The notes below the pieces were generated by a model. That model saw only the letters and a list, made by a program, of their open reading frames with translations, did not search any database and was not told the origin of the DNA. A stretch of DNA of 39,075 bases, taken from contig MNCI01010113.1 in NCBI GenBank assembly GCA_015680685.1, positions 1 through 39,075 of the forward strand, read 5' to 3'. This document shows positions 11,137 to 22,762 of this stretch, in pieces (position 1 is the stretch's first letter; every line of letters starts with the position of its first letter). Source of the DNA: Gnetum montanum. Taxonomy: Eukaryota > Streptophyta > Gnetopsida > Gnetales > Gnetaceae. Position numbers and translations under genes: made by a program.

Positions 11137-11152
11137 TCTTTCTTCATTAGTT
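11137..11152. repeat. Target-site duplication, right of 335-bp retroposon
   Basis: Exact copy of 10786-10801. Confidence 0.9.
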
Positions 11153-11409
11153 ATATGAGTTTTCTTTCTTTGTTTTCTTTCCTTACCATTAAAGGGAGTT
11201 AGATTTTATCTATTTGTAATTTATTTATATTAGCTTTACATGTTTAATGTAACAACTTTTTTTTAAAATATACTTGTTATCAAATCTTTTTTACATAATT
11301 AAACTATTGAAGTCATCATTTCTTTAGCTTACTTCAAGTAGAAGTTACTTTGAAGGCAAGGATTTCTTTTTTGGCCAGTCTCAATGCATAAATTCTCCTC
11401 TTTTCTTCA
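11153..11409. other. T-rich spacer before element A
   Basis: No gene or LTR is recognised. The 5' LTR and PBS of element A should lie in or before this stretch but are not present, so A is 5'-truncated or its left junction has decayed beyond recognition. Confidence 0.5.
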
Positions 11410-13400
11410 ATGAGAAGATCCTTCACCAATGGTTATAGTCAACTTTGGAAAACCTTGGTGATGGGAAGACATGATCTCAAGATGAAAGGGCTTCAAAGGA
11501 TAGGAATCTTAGCCAATCATCTAAGGTCAAGAAGAATGATAATTGGAAGGACAAAGAAAAACAAGCAAATTGGGGTTGGGACAGGCATCAAATTTTGATA
11601 AGAGACGACAAGGCCAAGATAAGAGGAGGAACAATTGAAATCAAGATGGAGATAAACAGCAGGATGGAGATGAACACTGTGATTGACATGACTATGATGA
11701 GCCTTTGTTGGCTACTAGAAACATGCTCAACATTTCAAAGGTAATGAGAATTCTGACAAAGCATCACAAGGATAGCAGAATTAAAAGGTTAGATATGAAC
11801 AATATTCTCAAGTTTGAGGGGGAAGGGGTATAACGAAAGATCCTTAAAATCATCTCCAAGCCTTTCATGATGCCTATGCTTTGCAAAGCATAGAGAATGA
11901 ATAGCAAAAGCTTAAGTTGTTCCCAAGGACACTCATTAAAGAAGTAGAAGGTTTGTACCGTTCTTAGAATTGGAATCTATTTGCCGATGGAGTACCATGT
12001 TGGATTTGTTCAACGACAATACCAAACGTACTCTAGAGTATCCAACTTGCGGAGGCAAATCCAAGGGTGAAAACATGAAAATCATGAGTGCTTGGATGTG
12101 GCCCTGGGCAGGTGCTACTTTTTGTTACACCAATGTCTAGGCCATGGATACTCCTAGAGGGAGAAACTTCGCCATATCATAGATGGACTCCGAAACAAGA
12201 TGAGGGGAACCCTTAGTGTCTATGCCTAAGGGAGACTTTCAAAAATGCGAGCCCATCAGATTCAAAGGCTAATTGAAAATGTGACCAAAAAAGAAGGGGA
12301 GTTAAAATGTGAAAGTATAGAGTACAACAAGGATCCATCCATTCAAAAAAAGGAGGTGCAATTCAATGACTCAGAGGGGGAGGTACCACTTGATGAAGTG
12401 GTACAAAAAAAAGACCTTGCCAATACAAAAAATTGTTACTAAAATATTGGCTAAGGTGGATAAATTATAGGACTCCTTAAATGAGAAGCTTCAAACAGCT
12501 CTGAAAATTGCAGAAGAAAGAGTGGACCAATGAAGTAGTGGTCAAGATAGAAGGAGGAAAAACGATATAGAGAAGGGTTACTATCAGAAAAATGATAAAG
12601 CTACGACAATCGAAAAGATTGCAGATTTTGAAACAGACGATGAAAGATGAACATCCCAAGGGATGTTGCTCTATTATGTCACATTTGCAAGAATCTGCGA
12701 TGTATGCTCTAAATCCAAAATTAGCAAGATAGAAAGCACCCAAACAATTATCTTATCCAGAAGGCAACTATAGGTAGCAATTCCACTAATCAATATCCCA
12801 AGGGATGTTGCTCTATTGTGTCACATTTGCAAGAATTTGGGGTGTATGCTCTAAATCCAAAATTAGCAAGATGGCAAGCACCCAAGCAATTATCTTATCT
12901 ACAAGGCAACTATAGGCAGTAGTTTCACCAATCAATATATTATCCAAGTTGAATACCTCCTCAACCTTAAGAGCAATATCAACAATGACAACACCCACAA
13001 TCATGGGGGATGCCACCACCACAGTAGTAGTATCCTTATAGGTAGCTAGACCCTTATGAATATTATGTTCAACAACCTATATCATCCTATGACTCATCTA
13101 GTCACGCCTCCTTCCTTCACCACTACTACCCTCCAAAAGATTACAGAGCACCTTCTCTAAAAGGGGAGTCTTCTTTTGCTTTTCATTCTCTATATCGCTT
13201 AGCAACTTTTGCATCACCAACTACTCCAGCTATGCAGGGGAAAATCCCATCGCAACCACAACAACGAAATGCAACAAGGGCAGTAAATTTATAGCCAAAT
13301 ATTCGTCCGAGTGGTTCTAAATCAAAACCTCGCAAGAGATCATTCTTCAGAACCAACAGCCCCACAAAACCCTTGTAGACATATTTGGTTGATAATCCTA
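11410..13400 (+). pseudogene. Element A gag remnant
   Basis: Gag forms the retrotransposon particle. The remnant matches the gag regions of C and D. An Asp/Asn/Arg-rich stretch is followed by DEPLLATRNML near 11697, then KHHKDSRIKRLDMNNI, YQTYSRVSNLRRQIQG near 12020, and a Lys/Glu-rich segment (12245-12442) open for 65 codons. Further on a DHPKGCC-like zone near 12654 is present twice because of a tandem duplication. The frame shifts repeatedly and is interrupted by many stops. The N-terminal part before about 11600 is hardly recognisable. Confidence 0.8.
12654..12937 (+). repeat. Tandem duplication of about 142 bp inside element A gag
   Basis: The block starting TCCCAAGGGATGTTGCTC at 12654 recurs at 12796 and stays alignable for about 140 bp, including GTATGCTCTAAATCCAAAAT in both copies. 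Elements C and D have one copy, so the duplication is specific to A. Confidence 0.9.
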
Positions 13401-13469
13401 CCTTATCTGCCTTTGAAATTATCCTCGAGCTACCTTCAAACCAAAAGCTTTCTAACGTCTACACTGTCA

Positions 13470-13900
13470 TGTTGATCCTAGGAGTCCCCTCATTTATTTA
13501 CAAATTGTAGGGAATGATCCATGTAAGGCTCTATTGAACTTAGGTTCTAAGGTGAACTTAATCTCCCAAGAAATGTACAAGACCTCGAATCTATCTCCTC
13601 TTAAAAAGAGCAATATCAAACTAGATCTGAGAAATCAGTCCATCACTATTCCTTTGGGATTAGTAGATGACATTGTAACCATTGTCTGTGGGTGGTCCTA
13701 TCTTGCAAATTTTCTTGTAATTCATATGGAAAATTGTAAGGGGGACTTTCCTATCATCATGTAAGGGCATGGCTAAGTACTATAGATGCCAAGATGGGGA
13801 TTCGAGACATTTCCTTAGAAATCTCCAAAGAAAATGAGTTTGGCAAGCTAGAGAAGAAGAGGATTTTCTGCATTACATATAGCAACATAGGGTACCATTG
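13470..13900 (+). pseudogene. Element A aspartic protease remnant
   Basis: Corresponds to the better-kept protease of D. The catalytic segment reads ALLNLGSKVNLIS where D has ALLDSGSEFNLIS, so the catalytic Asp-Ser has been lost. LSTIDAKMGI-like sequence near 13775 matches the C-terminal part of the domain. A frameshift lies near 13760. The piece at 13534-13764 is open for 76 codons. Confidence 0.82.
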
Positions 13901-14419
13901 TGTGTAGAGAATATGGATAGTAAAAGGTACATTGATCTAAGCATGCAATTACTATGCCAAGACAACAATTATTCAGAAGTGCTTGTATACAACATTCACA
14001 AAACAAAAAGGTACCCAATGGCTAACATCAGAATCCCAAGCTGAATTAACAATATGCATGGAACCATTAGAGAGCCTTACAAGTACCTACATTAAAAATA
14101 TGGACGAAATGGAGTAGCTCCATAGTCAACACTCCCACACACAAAATGAAATGGATTGGGGAGAGTTGGAAATCTCTGATCAATTTAAGTGGGATCCCCT
14201 TGAGCTAAAAATCTTACTCGAAACTCTAGAATATGCTTTCCTCAACAATGGTAAACTGGTAATCATCAATGTCAACCTTGCTCTAGAATAGAAATAGAAA
14301 TTGTTGAAGGTGATGAACAAATGACCAATAGCCTTTGCTTGGTTATATCATGAACTTACTATGATAGATCTACAAATATGCCAGTATTGCATCTATATAG
14401 ACTCTTCCATCAAGCTAAA

Positions 14420-15645
14420 GAGGTAGCCACAATAAAGGTTGAATCCAAAAAAAAAGCAAGTTGTCAAGGAGGAGGTAGAACAACTTCTCAAAGCTGGGTT
14501 CATTTATCCAATTGCAGATAGTGAATAGGTTAGCCCACTCATGATTGTACCCAAGAAAGAGGAAAAGTGGAGAGTCCGCATAGATTTCTGGCTATTGAAC
14601 ATGGCAACTTTCAAGGAACACTTTCCATTGCCATTTATTGACCAAGTGTTGGACACCATAGTAGGACATTGCTATTATAGCTTTCTTGCCGATTATAGTG
14701 GTTATAATTAAATCCATATTGCAATAGAGGATCAAGCCAAAACCACATCCACAAGTCCTTGGGGGACTTTTGCATATAAAAAAATTCCCTTTCACATGTG
14801 CAATGCTCCTGCTACCTTTCAACATTTGATGCTCAGCATCTTTCAATAACATATTGATAATGGGGTAAAAGTCTTCATAAATTACTTCTCCACTTATGGA
14901 ACCTCTTTTAAGAAAGCCTTGGACTACCTTGAGCAAGTGCTTCAATGATGCATGGAGACCAACCTAAAGCTCAACTAGTAGAAAAGCCATTTGATGGTCC
15001 AAGAAGGCATAGTGTTCGAGTACCGAATTTCAGCAAAAGGCATCGAGGTGGACCCAAAAAAGATACAAATCATCCAAGGAATCACTAGGCAACCTGAAAC
15101 AATGAAAGATGTAAGGTCATTCTTTGGACACACTAGTTATTATTGATACTTCATCAAGAACTTCTTGAAAATTGCTAAGCCACTGGTTGAATTCATAAAA
15201 AAAGGATGCTAGACCAAGGAATGTGAGTTAGCATTTGAGCAATTAAAGCAAACACTTGTAGAAACTCCTATTCTACGTGCTCCTAATTGGTTAGACCCTT
15301 TCACATTATGATGAATGCATCCACTTACACATTGGGAATCATGCTTACACAATTGGACATCATTGTGCAAGTAGAAGTATCATGGGGGCATACTTAAACT
15401 ACACCACCATGAAGAAGCAGCTCATGGTGGTGGTGTATGCTTTTGAGAAATTCAGGCACTGTGCTTGGATATTAGATCTTTGTGCACATAGATGATAGTG
15501 CCATTAGGTTCCTCATGAACAAACCAATGGTGAGCCCCCATGTCTTACAATGGCTAGTTATTCTACAGGAGTTTGATCTCACAATGGTGGACAAAAAGGG
15601 AATTAAGAATGTGCTTACTAATCACTTGTCTCAGTTGCAATGAAA
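14420..15645 (+). pseudogene. Element A reverse transcriptase and RNase H remnant
   Basis: Gypsy RT blocks are readable in one frame: EEVEQLLKAGFIYPI, SPLMIVPKKEEKWRVRIDF, FKEHFPLPFIDQVLD, FHMCNAPATFQ and GISAKGIEVDPKKI-like sequence. The catalytic box at 14871-14888 reads VFINYF where the family has two Asp, so both catalytic Asp (14880-14885) are mutated. RNase H follows with LMVVVYAFEKFRHC (near 15425) and ends at NHLSQLQ near 15640. Stops and frameshifts are present throughout. Confidence 0.9.
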
Positions 15646-15689
15646 CAATGAAGAGGATGAGGGACCTATAGGAAAGACTAAAGCATGAA

Positions 15690-16150
15690 ATTCAATGATG
15701 CTCTATGGGCTTATTGATTAACTTGGAAACTTCTTATAGGTTATTCTCCCTATGAGTTGGCATACAGAAAGCTACCAACACTCCTAATTCAAGTTAAACT
15801 TTGTACACTATTAACAGCTTGTGAGCTTAACCTCAATCTAAGTATGGCACAAAGAGAATGCCTTATGATACTAAATGTGCTCGATGAAAATCGACAAGTA
15901 GCTCTATTAGTGAATGAGCTGCACAAGACATATGTCAAACAACGTTATGACACAAAAATAAGATGAGCTAAATTCCAACTGGGATATAAGGTTCTTTACT
16001 AGAGCACCATGCATGTATCACAACAAACAAGGTTTCAAATGCTATGGGAAGTAAGGACTTTATATCGTTCATACAACTTTTCCTTCCAATATCATGACAA
16101 TTTACCACCCCTCAAGCTCAGAGAAAAGATTGCTAGTCAACATCTAACAA
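15690..16150 (+). pseudogene. Element A integrase C-terminal remnant
   Basis: DALWAY near 15697 and IGYSPYELAYRKLP at 15735-15777 match the segment after the catalytic core of Gypsy integrases. They are followed by the coil region YVKQRYDTKIR and a decayed GKVLY-type C-terminal stretch. Only about 50 bp separate this from the end of RNase H, so the zinc-binding HHCC domain and the DDE core have been deleted. Confidence 0.82.
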
Positions 16151-18211
16151 ATAAATCTTTTTCTAGAATCAAGCATAACCAATGATGTAAACATCTCAGC
16201 ATATGAACAAGCATGTTCTATTTTTCGGATCTTCTCCTTCAAACTCAATTATAGGGGAGATGGCCAACCATATTGATCTTCCATGAAGGCTATCCAATTT
16301 TTCAAATTTTTTTTTTTTTTTTGGTTTACACTGCTCTTCATATGTTTTTATTTTCTTGAATATTTTACAATTTCTTTTATATATTTTGCTTTCTTTGTTT
16401 TGTCTCATGTATTGTATTGCTTTATTTTGTTCATATGAAATCTTAAGTCTTTGTTGTTATTGTTGTTATTTCCAAAAGTTAATTAGTGTAATATTCAATG
16501 TTGTGTTGATATTGATTGTTAAATAACCATATTTATCTTGGGATTATGCCCTTGATTAACTAATCATTAATTTTCTAATGATATCAGGTAGTAAGTCCAA
16601 AACATCTATCCATCCTGTTAAACTCTATGAGGCTTTGTATCATGGGAGCATGAGGTCCTTCCACAATTGAATCTAAAAGTAATCACCAATCTTGATACTT
16701 AACAAATTTGGAAAAAACCAAGTGGGATGGGCAATGGTATGACTTTAAGGGGATTTGTTATCTCTTGATCTCAACTTCCTTCTTGAGTTTATGGTCCTTC
16801 TTCATTGGTCTCTCACCACTCCTACTATCAATCATAACAATAAGCATGTCTTTACATGGTGTGGCTTTCATGAAAAAAAAAAAAAAGCACAACGAACTAC
16901 ATGAGAATTCAAAGCACATCCCTTAGACATAATAATGGGCTACAAGCATTGGTTATGAGGTCAAAAAGACATGTTACCCATGCCTAAATACATCCCTCTA
17001 ACTAAAGTTCTACTTTTCTTTTTGCTTCTCTTTTCTTCTTCTCTTGGAGTGGTGATTGTCCTTTGGGGATGGCCATGAATTCTTGTTGGTTGACGGATTA
17101 AGAAATGGAAATGTGAAGTCACTTAACATGGATGGACTTGGTCTTGACTAAGGATGGGATAGTATCAGATCATTTTAATCACATACTCCTCAAGGACCTC
17201 ATGTAATCAAGATAAGGATCTCTGACTACACTTCCTCTACGATCATTCTTCCCTCATCATTGATCATCTCATTGCCTCCTATCATTGTTAGTTGATGTAT
17301 TGGTTCTGAGGGTGACATACTCCTTAGATGATCCCTTACATGGATTATAATTTTAACTTATAATCACCATCAATTATCCTTGATGCCTACAAACTTCATG
17401 TGATGAGAGCATACAAGGGCATCATAGGCATAAGCATGCCTTGGGGAGCACCCACCTTCATGTCCTTTGGTCTCTTTAAGTTAAAATTCTGATCCCTCTA
17501 TCATTTATGCACTCGATATCATCCAATCATGTTTTCAACATCTAGTTTTGCATTATTTTGACATCCTCAACTTATCTGAATCCAATTCATTCACCTTTCC
17601 TAATGAATTCAATACCTTCTTCCATGTTTTGTCATTCTTCTATGTGTTTTTGTCTTTCATTGGGCTCTTGTTTCAATTCCAAACTCTTCCAAAATTTCTC
17701 ATTTTCAATATGGAAAAAATTAGCTCAAATAGTTATGTCAATGTAACATAAAAATATTTATAAGTAGCCGCAACACTTAGCCAACCAATTTTCCATCATT
17801 TGCTTCTAAACACCAAAGGAGTTTTTGCATTTTTCAAAGCCCAAGAGACCTTTCAAGTGCCATAACTCTTATACCGCTCACTTAATTCACCTCATTCTTC
17901 GATCCTCTCACTATTGGAGATGAGCTTTACATCATGGGGGCAATAAACTTTTGGTTCCTTCCTAGAAATTTTTTGAAATCTTTCGTAACTTCCCAAGGTT
18001 TGGCTATTAAAATAATATTAAATTACTTATCCCAAGTGAGTCAAACTTCACAAACAAACTCTAGTAGCCAAATATTAAAGTAATATTAAATAATATCACT
18101 AACCAAGACCACAAACAAACCCAAGTATAACCCAATCTAATAAGAAAGGTACTAAGAAATCTAAGGATTATAAAATAAATAACTAATCTTGGGTTACATT
18201 TGTGATCATAG
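16151..18211 (+). other. Element A post-pol spacer
   Basis: Non-coding as far as I can see. It begins with a motif shared with D (TTCGGAT then GGGGAGATG, at 16225-16261 versus 38744-38780), then a T-rich block. A segment around 16915-17060 (CATCCCTTAGACATAATAATGGGCTAC, given here only in part: ATAATGGGCTACAAGCA) is shared with C at 32515-32645. This shows that it is a conserved part of the family. The remainder to 18211 is AT-rich with no recognised gene. Confidence 0.7.
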
Positions 18212-21200
18212 ATGGCACCAAAGAGAGGACCACAAGCATGAGGGCCTTTCCAACCCAAGGAGAAGTGGCCAAGAGGAGAAAAGGACCAACAATAATAACC
18301 ACAACAACCCCAAAAGCAAGCAGTTGAAGCAACACATGCAAAGGGGTCTCTTCAGGAGGAGCTCAAGGGAAAATCTATTTGATAGATTCCCATCACAGAG
18401 ACCAACCAGTCCAAGTAGGATGAAGCTCCTAGGCCAAGGCCTAATCTTGAAGTTACCCTTACAAAGGCTTGCCTGCAGAAAATTAAAACCAAGGAGGTTT
18501 AGAGTTCTATTCTTCAAGAATTGAACTTTGGATCCTTCTTAGAGTTAGCATCTAAATACATTCACATCCAACTACAATGGTGTCCCATGTGGCCTGTTCT
18601 CTCCACCAATGGAGAATAATACGTGGGGGAGACCTACCTATTTTGGAATATCTAGCAAGGATATGTATCAATCAAAATTAAGGATATCACAATCTCCTAC
18701 TCGATTGAGGCCATCGTGGAGGTCCTCAATTTACCCAACACTAGGACAAAGTTGGCAGAAATTTCGATCCAAGTAGATCCTAAAGCAAAAAAGGAATAGG
18801 TCTAGCATTGCTATGTGGTGGACCGTAAGGAGTATGACGTACTTGCCAAGGTAGAATGAGCATAATTCAAGATTGTAGACTACCATCTAAATCCAACGGT
18901 GAGGCCAAGTAAGGTTATTGCCTTCTCCACCTATGTGTGCACCACCCTAAGTAGAAAATTCCCTAGCTAATCTATTTGAAGATAGAAAAACATTTCAAGA
19001 AAAAGGAGAAGGGAAAGAAGATGCTCATTTTTCCATGCTTGATGAAAAAACTATGCAAGAATAGAGGCATAGCATGCTATGTCAATAACATTATTTGTCA
19101 TGCTCCTGCCGCATCATGGTAGGAGATGATAAACGATAGGGTAGCAGCTGAGCTACAAGAAGAGGAGAGGTCACCACTACTTGCAATGCTAGAACGACTC
19201 AAAAAACTTTATGAATAGCAGTTGCAATAATAGCAAGGTTTTACAAGTGGTGGGAAGTCATCTCAATGAGGTCACTAGGATCATTAGTTGGTTGGACCAA
19301 GAAACCATCCCAATGTTCTCAATAAAAAGAGACTAGGTACCTACAAGAACAAATCCAAGTACTTAAGAAGTTACGGTGTCCATCTCAGGATAAACATTCC
19401 CTGAAATTTTAAGGAATGTTGTAACTTTCTCAATTTGATTAAAGGAAGGTGAGGTGGTGACTATTTTGGTGATGCAGCACCAAGGACATGAAACAACAGT
19501 AGAGGTGGTGGCTGACAAGATAGCAGAAGCCTTGAACACTTCTACATTGTTCATGCCAAACATTGCCATCATGGTAGATATTTAAGTGTCAGCAGGAGTA
19601 GGAAGTGGTTGGTTAAGTGTTTCCCAACATGAGGAAATGTTGGAATAATTGGTGGGAGTTGGGAAACCACTTCTGAAGATCTTCGATCTCCCAGATGAAA
19701 TTACTACAACCTAGTCACAGTTACTGGAGATGAAGGATAAACTCTTTATGAACAATGCCCAATTGAAGGTACCCACTACTAAGAACCAATGGTTGGTTGC
19801 TGAGGTTGCAGAGTTGTAGGCTTGTCTCTTTGACCCCACTATTCTTAGCCTAGAACTCACAAGGGATGAATCTTTGCAATAGCTTCAACACAAATTACAA
19901 GAGGTTGAGAATGCAAAGGAGGTAACAGTCTTTAATACATCCTTTTCAAAGGTCATGGCCTTCAACACTAATAAGGACTTGTCACAAGTTCACAAGAAAA
20001 ACTTGATCTTAACCAAAGACAATTATCACCTATGGAATGTGAGTAATAGAAAGACTAGATGGTTGAATTCATTCGCCAATAGCAGGAGTAGCTAGCTAAG
20101 GTTAACCTTGACTTGAGGAAGTTCACAGCAAAAAATAGAATTCTCTCAATCGAAGATGTCACATCCCCATTTCCAAATGATGCTGCTACCTAATGAAGAT
20201 GGTGTCTCTTCATAACAAGTATTATTGTTATCTTAACAAGACCCAAAAGGGTAGTTGTGATTAAGACCCAAGAGGATGCATTGTAATAACGGACATGTCT
20301 CTTAAGGTAACCTTTGGGTGTTTTACCTAAGGCATTTATACTCGAGGTTAGAGGTCGTGCCAGCATGGAGTGGCAAAGCTAATACAAGCAAGTCACAAGA
20401 ACTAGGTGAAACAAGACAGGAAGTGGACTAGACATCCCTTCTAGCTGGGTTATAGGCCTGACCATGTGGCAACACTAGATTACCTCTAAGGAATAGATGT
20501 CAAAGGAAAAAAACCCCAATGAATACTCTCAAAGCACTATCCAGATACACTATTCCATATCAATAAAGCATTCTTTTCTTTCTCTTTCTACATTTTTCCT
20601 ATTATTTCCTTTATACATAATGTCAAATATCACATATATTTTGCATTTGGTATATTTTCTTTATATGCATAATGTCTAATATATTGTACATTTGGCATTT
20701 GCCATAAGATTTGGGGATAGGATGTCACAAAGGAAGTTTGTACACTTTGCTAGAAAATGACCATTGAGGTAGCAATCAAGAAAAATGAGGCCCTAAAATT
20801 TGAATGAGTAAAAAATCATTATAGGGACTAGGTTGGTCTCCTTAAATGAGTCAATAAGAAAGAAATCCAATTGACCAAGGTGAAGATAAATGAGGCTTTG
20901 TAGCAACTCCAACAAAGAAGTGACATGTGGTAGCCCATCTTTGATGGATTGAACACGTACAATAAGGTCAAAATATGCCTAAAGGAGTTGTAGATCGAGA
21001 AGATGACAAGATAGATGAAGCTTGCTAACCTCCGTTATGCAAACCTAGCTATGCTAACAATGGAGAGACCAAGGACAGAATTGGAGAAACAAGTGACTAG
21101 TTCCTACCTCTTGTATGAGGTAAAATTTAAGCATCACAAGGAGACCAAGCAACAATTAGAGACAACCAACATTGAGCTTAAAGTTCTTAGGAGAAAATTC

Positions 21201-21574
21201 ACTAATTAACGATCTATTGTTGAAAGCCTAGCCAAATAGATGAATGATGCCATGACCTGCAAAACCTAGTAAAAATAATTGACATTAAATGTAAACAATT
21301 TGCAGCATAGTTTGTCAAAATGAAGGAGTTGTTTCCTTCGATACTATGCTAGTGGGACATTCCTCTACTAGCCCACATCAGTGAAGCTGCGTACACTACC
21401 TATGACCCAGATGGCAAAGAGAAGAAGATGAAAGCATTGCTATATGCTTTCAAACTTCTACCAAAAGCAACAGTAGTAGCACATCAACCTCAACCACCTT
21501 CACTACCACTAGCATCAGAACCTAGCAAATAACCTTCAGTGCCATAAAGGCCTCCACCTCCAAGAATTATTTGA
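18212..21574 (+). pseudogene. Extra sense ORF of element A (plant-transposon-domain-like, coiled coil)
   Basis: Reading from ATG at 18212, one frame holds sensible protein for about 760 bp despite at least 14 stop codons. After a shift near 18980 it resumes. The order is a Lys/Gln/Pro-rich head, then a globular part (SIKIKDITISYSIEAIVEVL and LIFPCLMKKLCKNRGIA), then long Glu/Lys/Leu-rich coiled-coil segments (one open at 21015-21209) and a Pro-rich tail ending at TGA 21572. The globular motifs resemble the putative plant transposon protein domain (PF20167 type) found in extra ORFs of some Gypsy elements; this is pattern memory, not a search. Position after pol and before the polypurine tract fits an additional ORF. 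It is interrupted by a solo LTR at 20157-20729. Function is unknown. Confidence 0.65.
20157..20729. repeat. Solo LTR of an unrelated family inside the extra ORF
   Basis: It starts TGTCACATCCCC and ends GGGGATAGGATGTCACA, giving TG...CA ends with a near-perfect terminal inverted repeat. An AATAAA signal lies near 20562. Coding similarity of the host ORF stops at one end and resumes at the other. Flanking 5-mers are GAAGA and AAGGA, an imperfect match, so the duplication is only tentative. It does not match the A-D LTRs. Confidence 0.65.
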
Positions 21575-21803
21575 GAATTTTCCTTGTCTTCGATAACTTT
21601 GCATGTGTCCATTGAAATTTTGGTAAAGTGTCTAATTCTGTTGTAATGGACACTGATTTTTGTAATCTCATACAATATGTCACTCAAAGTTAGTAGAGTC
21701 AATTAGTCTATCTGTTTATTTGTAATAAATTCCACACTTTCCTAGATTTTTTTGGAAGCTTGATCCTACTTTTGTTCACTTAAGGATGAGTTTTCAATCA
21801 GTC

Positions 21804-21829
21804 ATGGCGGTATGATAAGTCATGATAAG
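21804..21829 (+). repeat. Element A polypurine tract and first 17 bp of its 3' LTR
   Basis: AGTCATGGCGGTA precedes the LTR start TGATAAGTCATG at 21813. The same arrangement occurs in C (AGTCGTGGGGGTA before 34009). Element B begins at 21830. Confidence 0.85.
21825..21829. repeat. Target-site duplication of element B, left
   Basis: ATAAG, matched by ATAAG at 27738-27742 directly after the element. Confidence 0.88.
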
Positions 21830-22532
21830 TGATGAGTGGTGAGGTACCCCTACACTCAATCATATGAATATGAGTGTTCACGCATGATCCGGTCGAACTC
21901 CATAGACAGCCTACTTGTGGTATCTAAATATTACAAGTTGATCACAATTCGTTGTCCTCCCACCTAGACTAGTATTTGCTTTGTCATGTATGGGTTAGTC
22001 TAAAGTGAGGTGTATGATGTGGTCCTAAGCTAGTGCTACTCCTAGAGGCAATGGAAAATAACTTTGTTTTAAGCTAATAGGGAAAGGGTAAAGAGAGTCT
22101 AAGCTAGCCTAAGTGCAATGAGCATCCATCCCTTAATCATCCATACACATCTTGGACCTTGTGTACTACTGTTGGGATTACCAAGCACATGTCCTAGGTA
22201 TGCTATTGGGATACCAAGTAGTTACACTTAAATTCTCATGATTAATTCATACTCATTCCGCATTAACAACATGAAATGTAAATGTCAAGAAAGTAAATAT
22301 TAACTAAAGAAAATAATAAATTACAATTAAAGTAATTAAGAGTTAAGTGGAGGCTATAATGATGAAGTAATCTTGATCCTTATTGTCGATCATGTGCACG
22401 TCCAAGTACATCACACTCGAATAAAGGTGTCATACAATTACAATCATCACACTGCGAGCATGCACTAGGGGAAGGAGTTGAGAGGAAAAAATAAACAAAA
22501 AGAATCTACTTTTATGACCTACTGACCCTTCT

Positions 22533-22533
<1 letters not shown>

Positions 22534-22581
<48 letters not shown>

Positions 22582-22582
22582 N
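22534..22582 (-). repeat. Homopolymer C (G on the element's strand) in element B 3' LTR
   Basis: 48 consecutive C followed by one N. The matching place in the other LTR is a 17-base N gap flanked by C. The true length is probably unknown because such runs are hard to sequence. Confidence 0.8.
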
Positions 22583-22657
22583 GTATTTATAGGCTTACAT
22601 AGGAACCATGATATCATGTATCCGATATCATTACCCAAGTTCCGATATCGCATACGC

Positions 22658-22762
22658 AATATCGAGGGTTTGATGTTAAGGGTCTGATGTCAAGGATTCA
22701 ATGTCAAGGGTCCAATGTTAAGGGTCTAACGTCAAGAGTTTGATGTCAAGGGTTTGATATTA
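22658..22762 (-). repeat. 14-bp tandem repeats in U3 of element B 3' LTR
   Basis: Units of the form CAAGGGTCTGATGT and CAAGGGTCCAATGT are iterated about seven times with small changes. The 5' LTR has the same array at 27625-27712. Confidence 0.85.

Larger units (their letters stand above)
11410..21829 (+). mobile_element. Element A: decayed Gypsy-type LTR retrotransposon (interrupted; 3' LTR resumes at 27743)
   Basis: In order: gag, protease, reverse transcriptase, RNase H, an integrase tail, a long spacer, an extra sense ORF, a purine-rich tract and the first 17 bp of a 3' LTR. It resembles the Tat/Athila group by PBS type in its relatives, by its protease and RNase H motifs and by having an extra ORF after pol. 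No 5' LTR is found. B and C are inserted in its 3' LTR and another family's solo LTR sits in its extra ORF. It is the oldest and most mutated element here and the only one with pol sequence. Confidence 0.88.

Noticed and set aside
11153-11409. 5' LTR of element A
   Set aside because: Looked for the GGGGTACCTC...ACTCATCA end and a tRNA-Asp PBS before gag and found neither.
18206-18517. 103-codon minus-strand ORF rich in Leu
   Set aside because: Shadow of the Lys/Gln-rich head of the extra ORF on the plus strand, whose frame extends far further.
22658-22762. CRISPR-like array
   Set aside because: The repeats are contiguous 14-bp units without spacers, inside an LTR in plant DNA.
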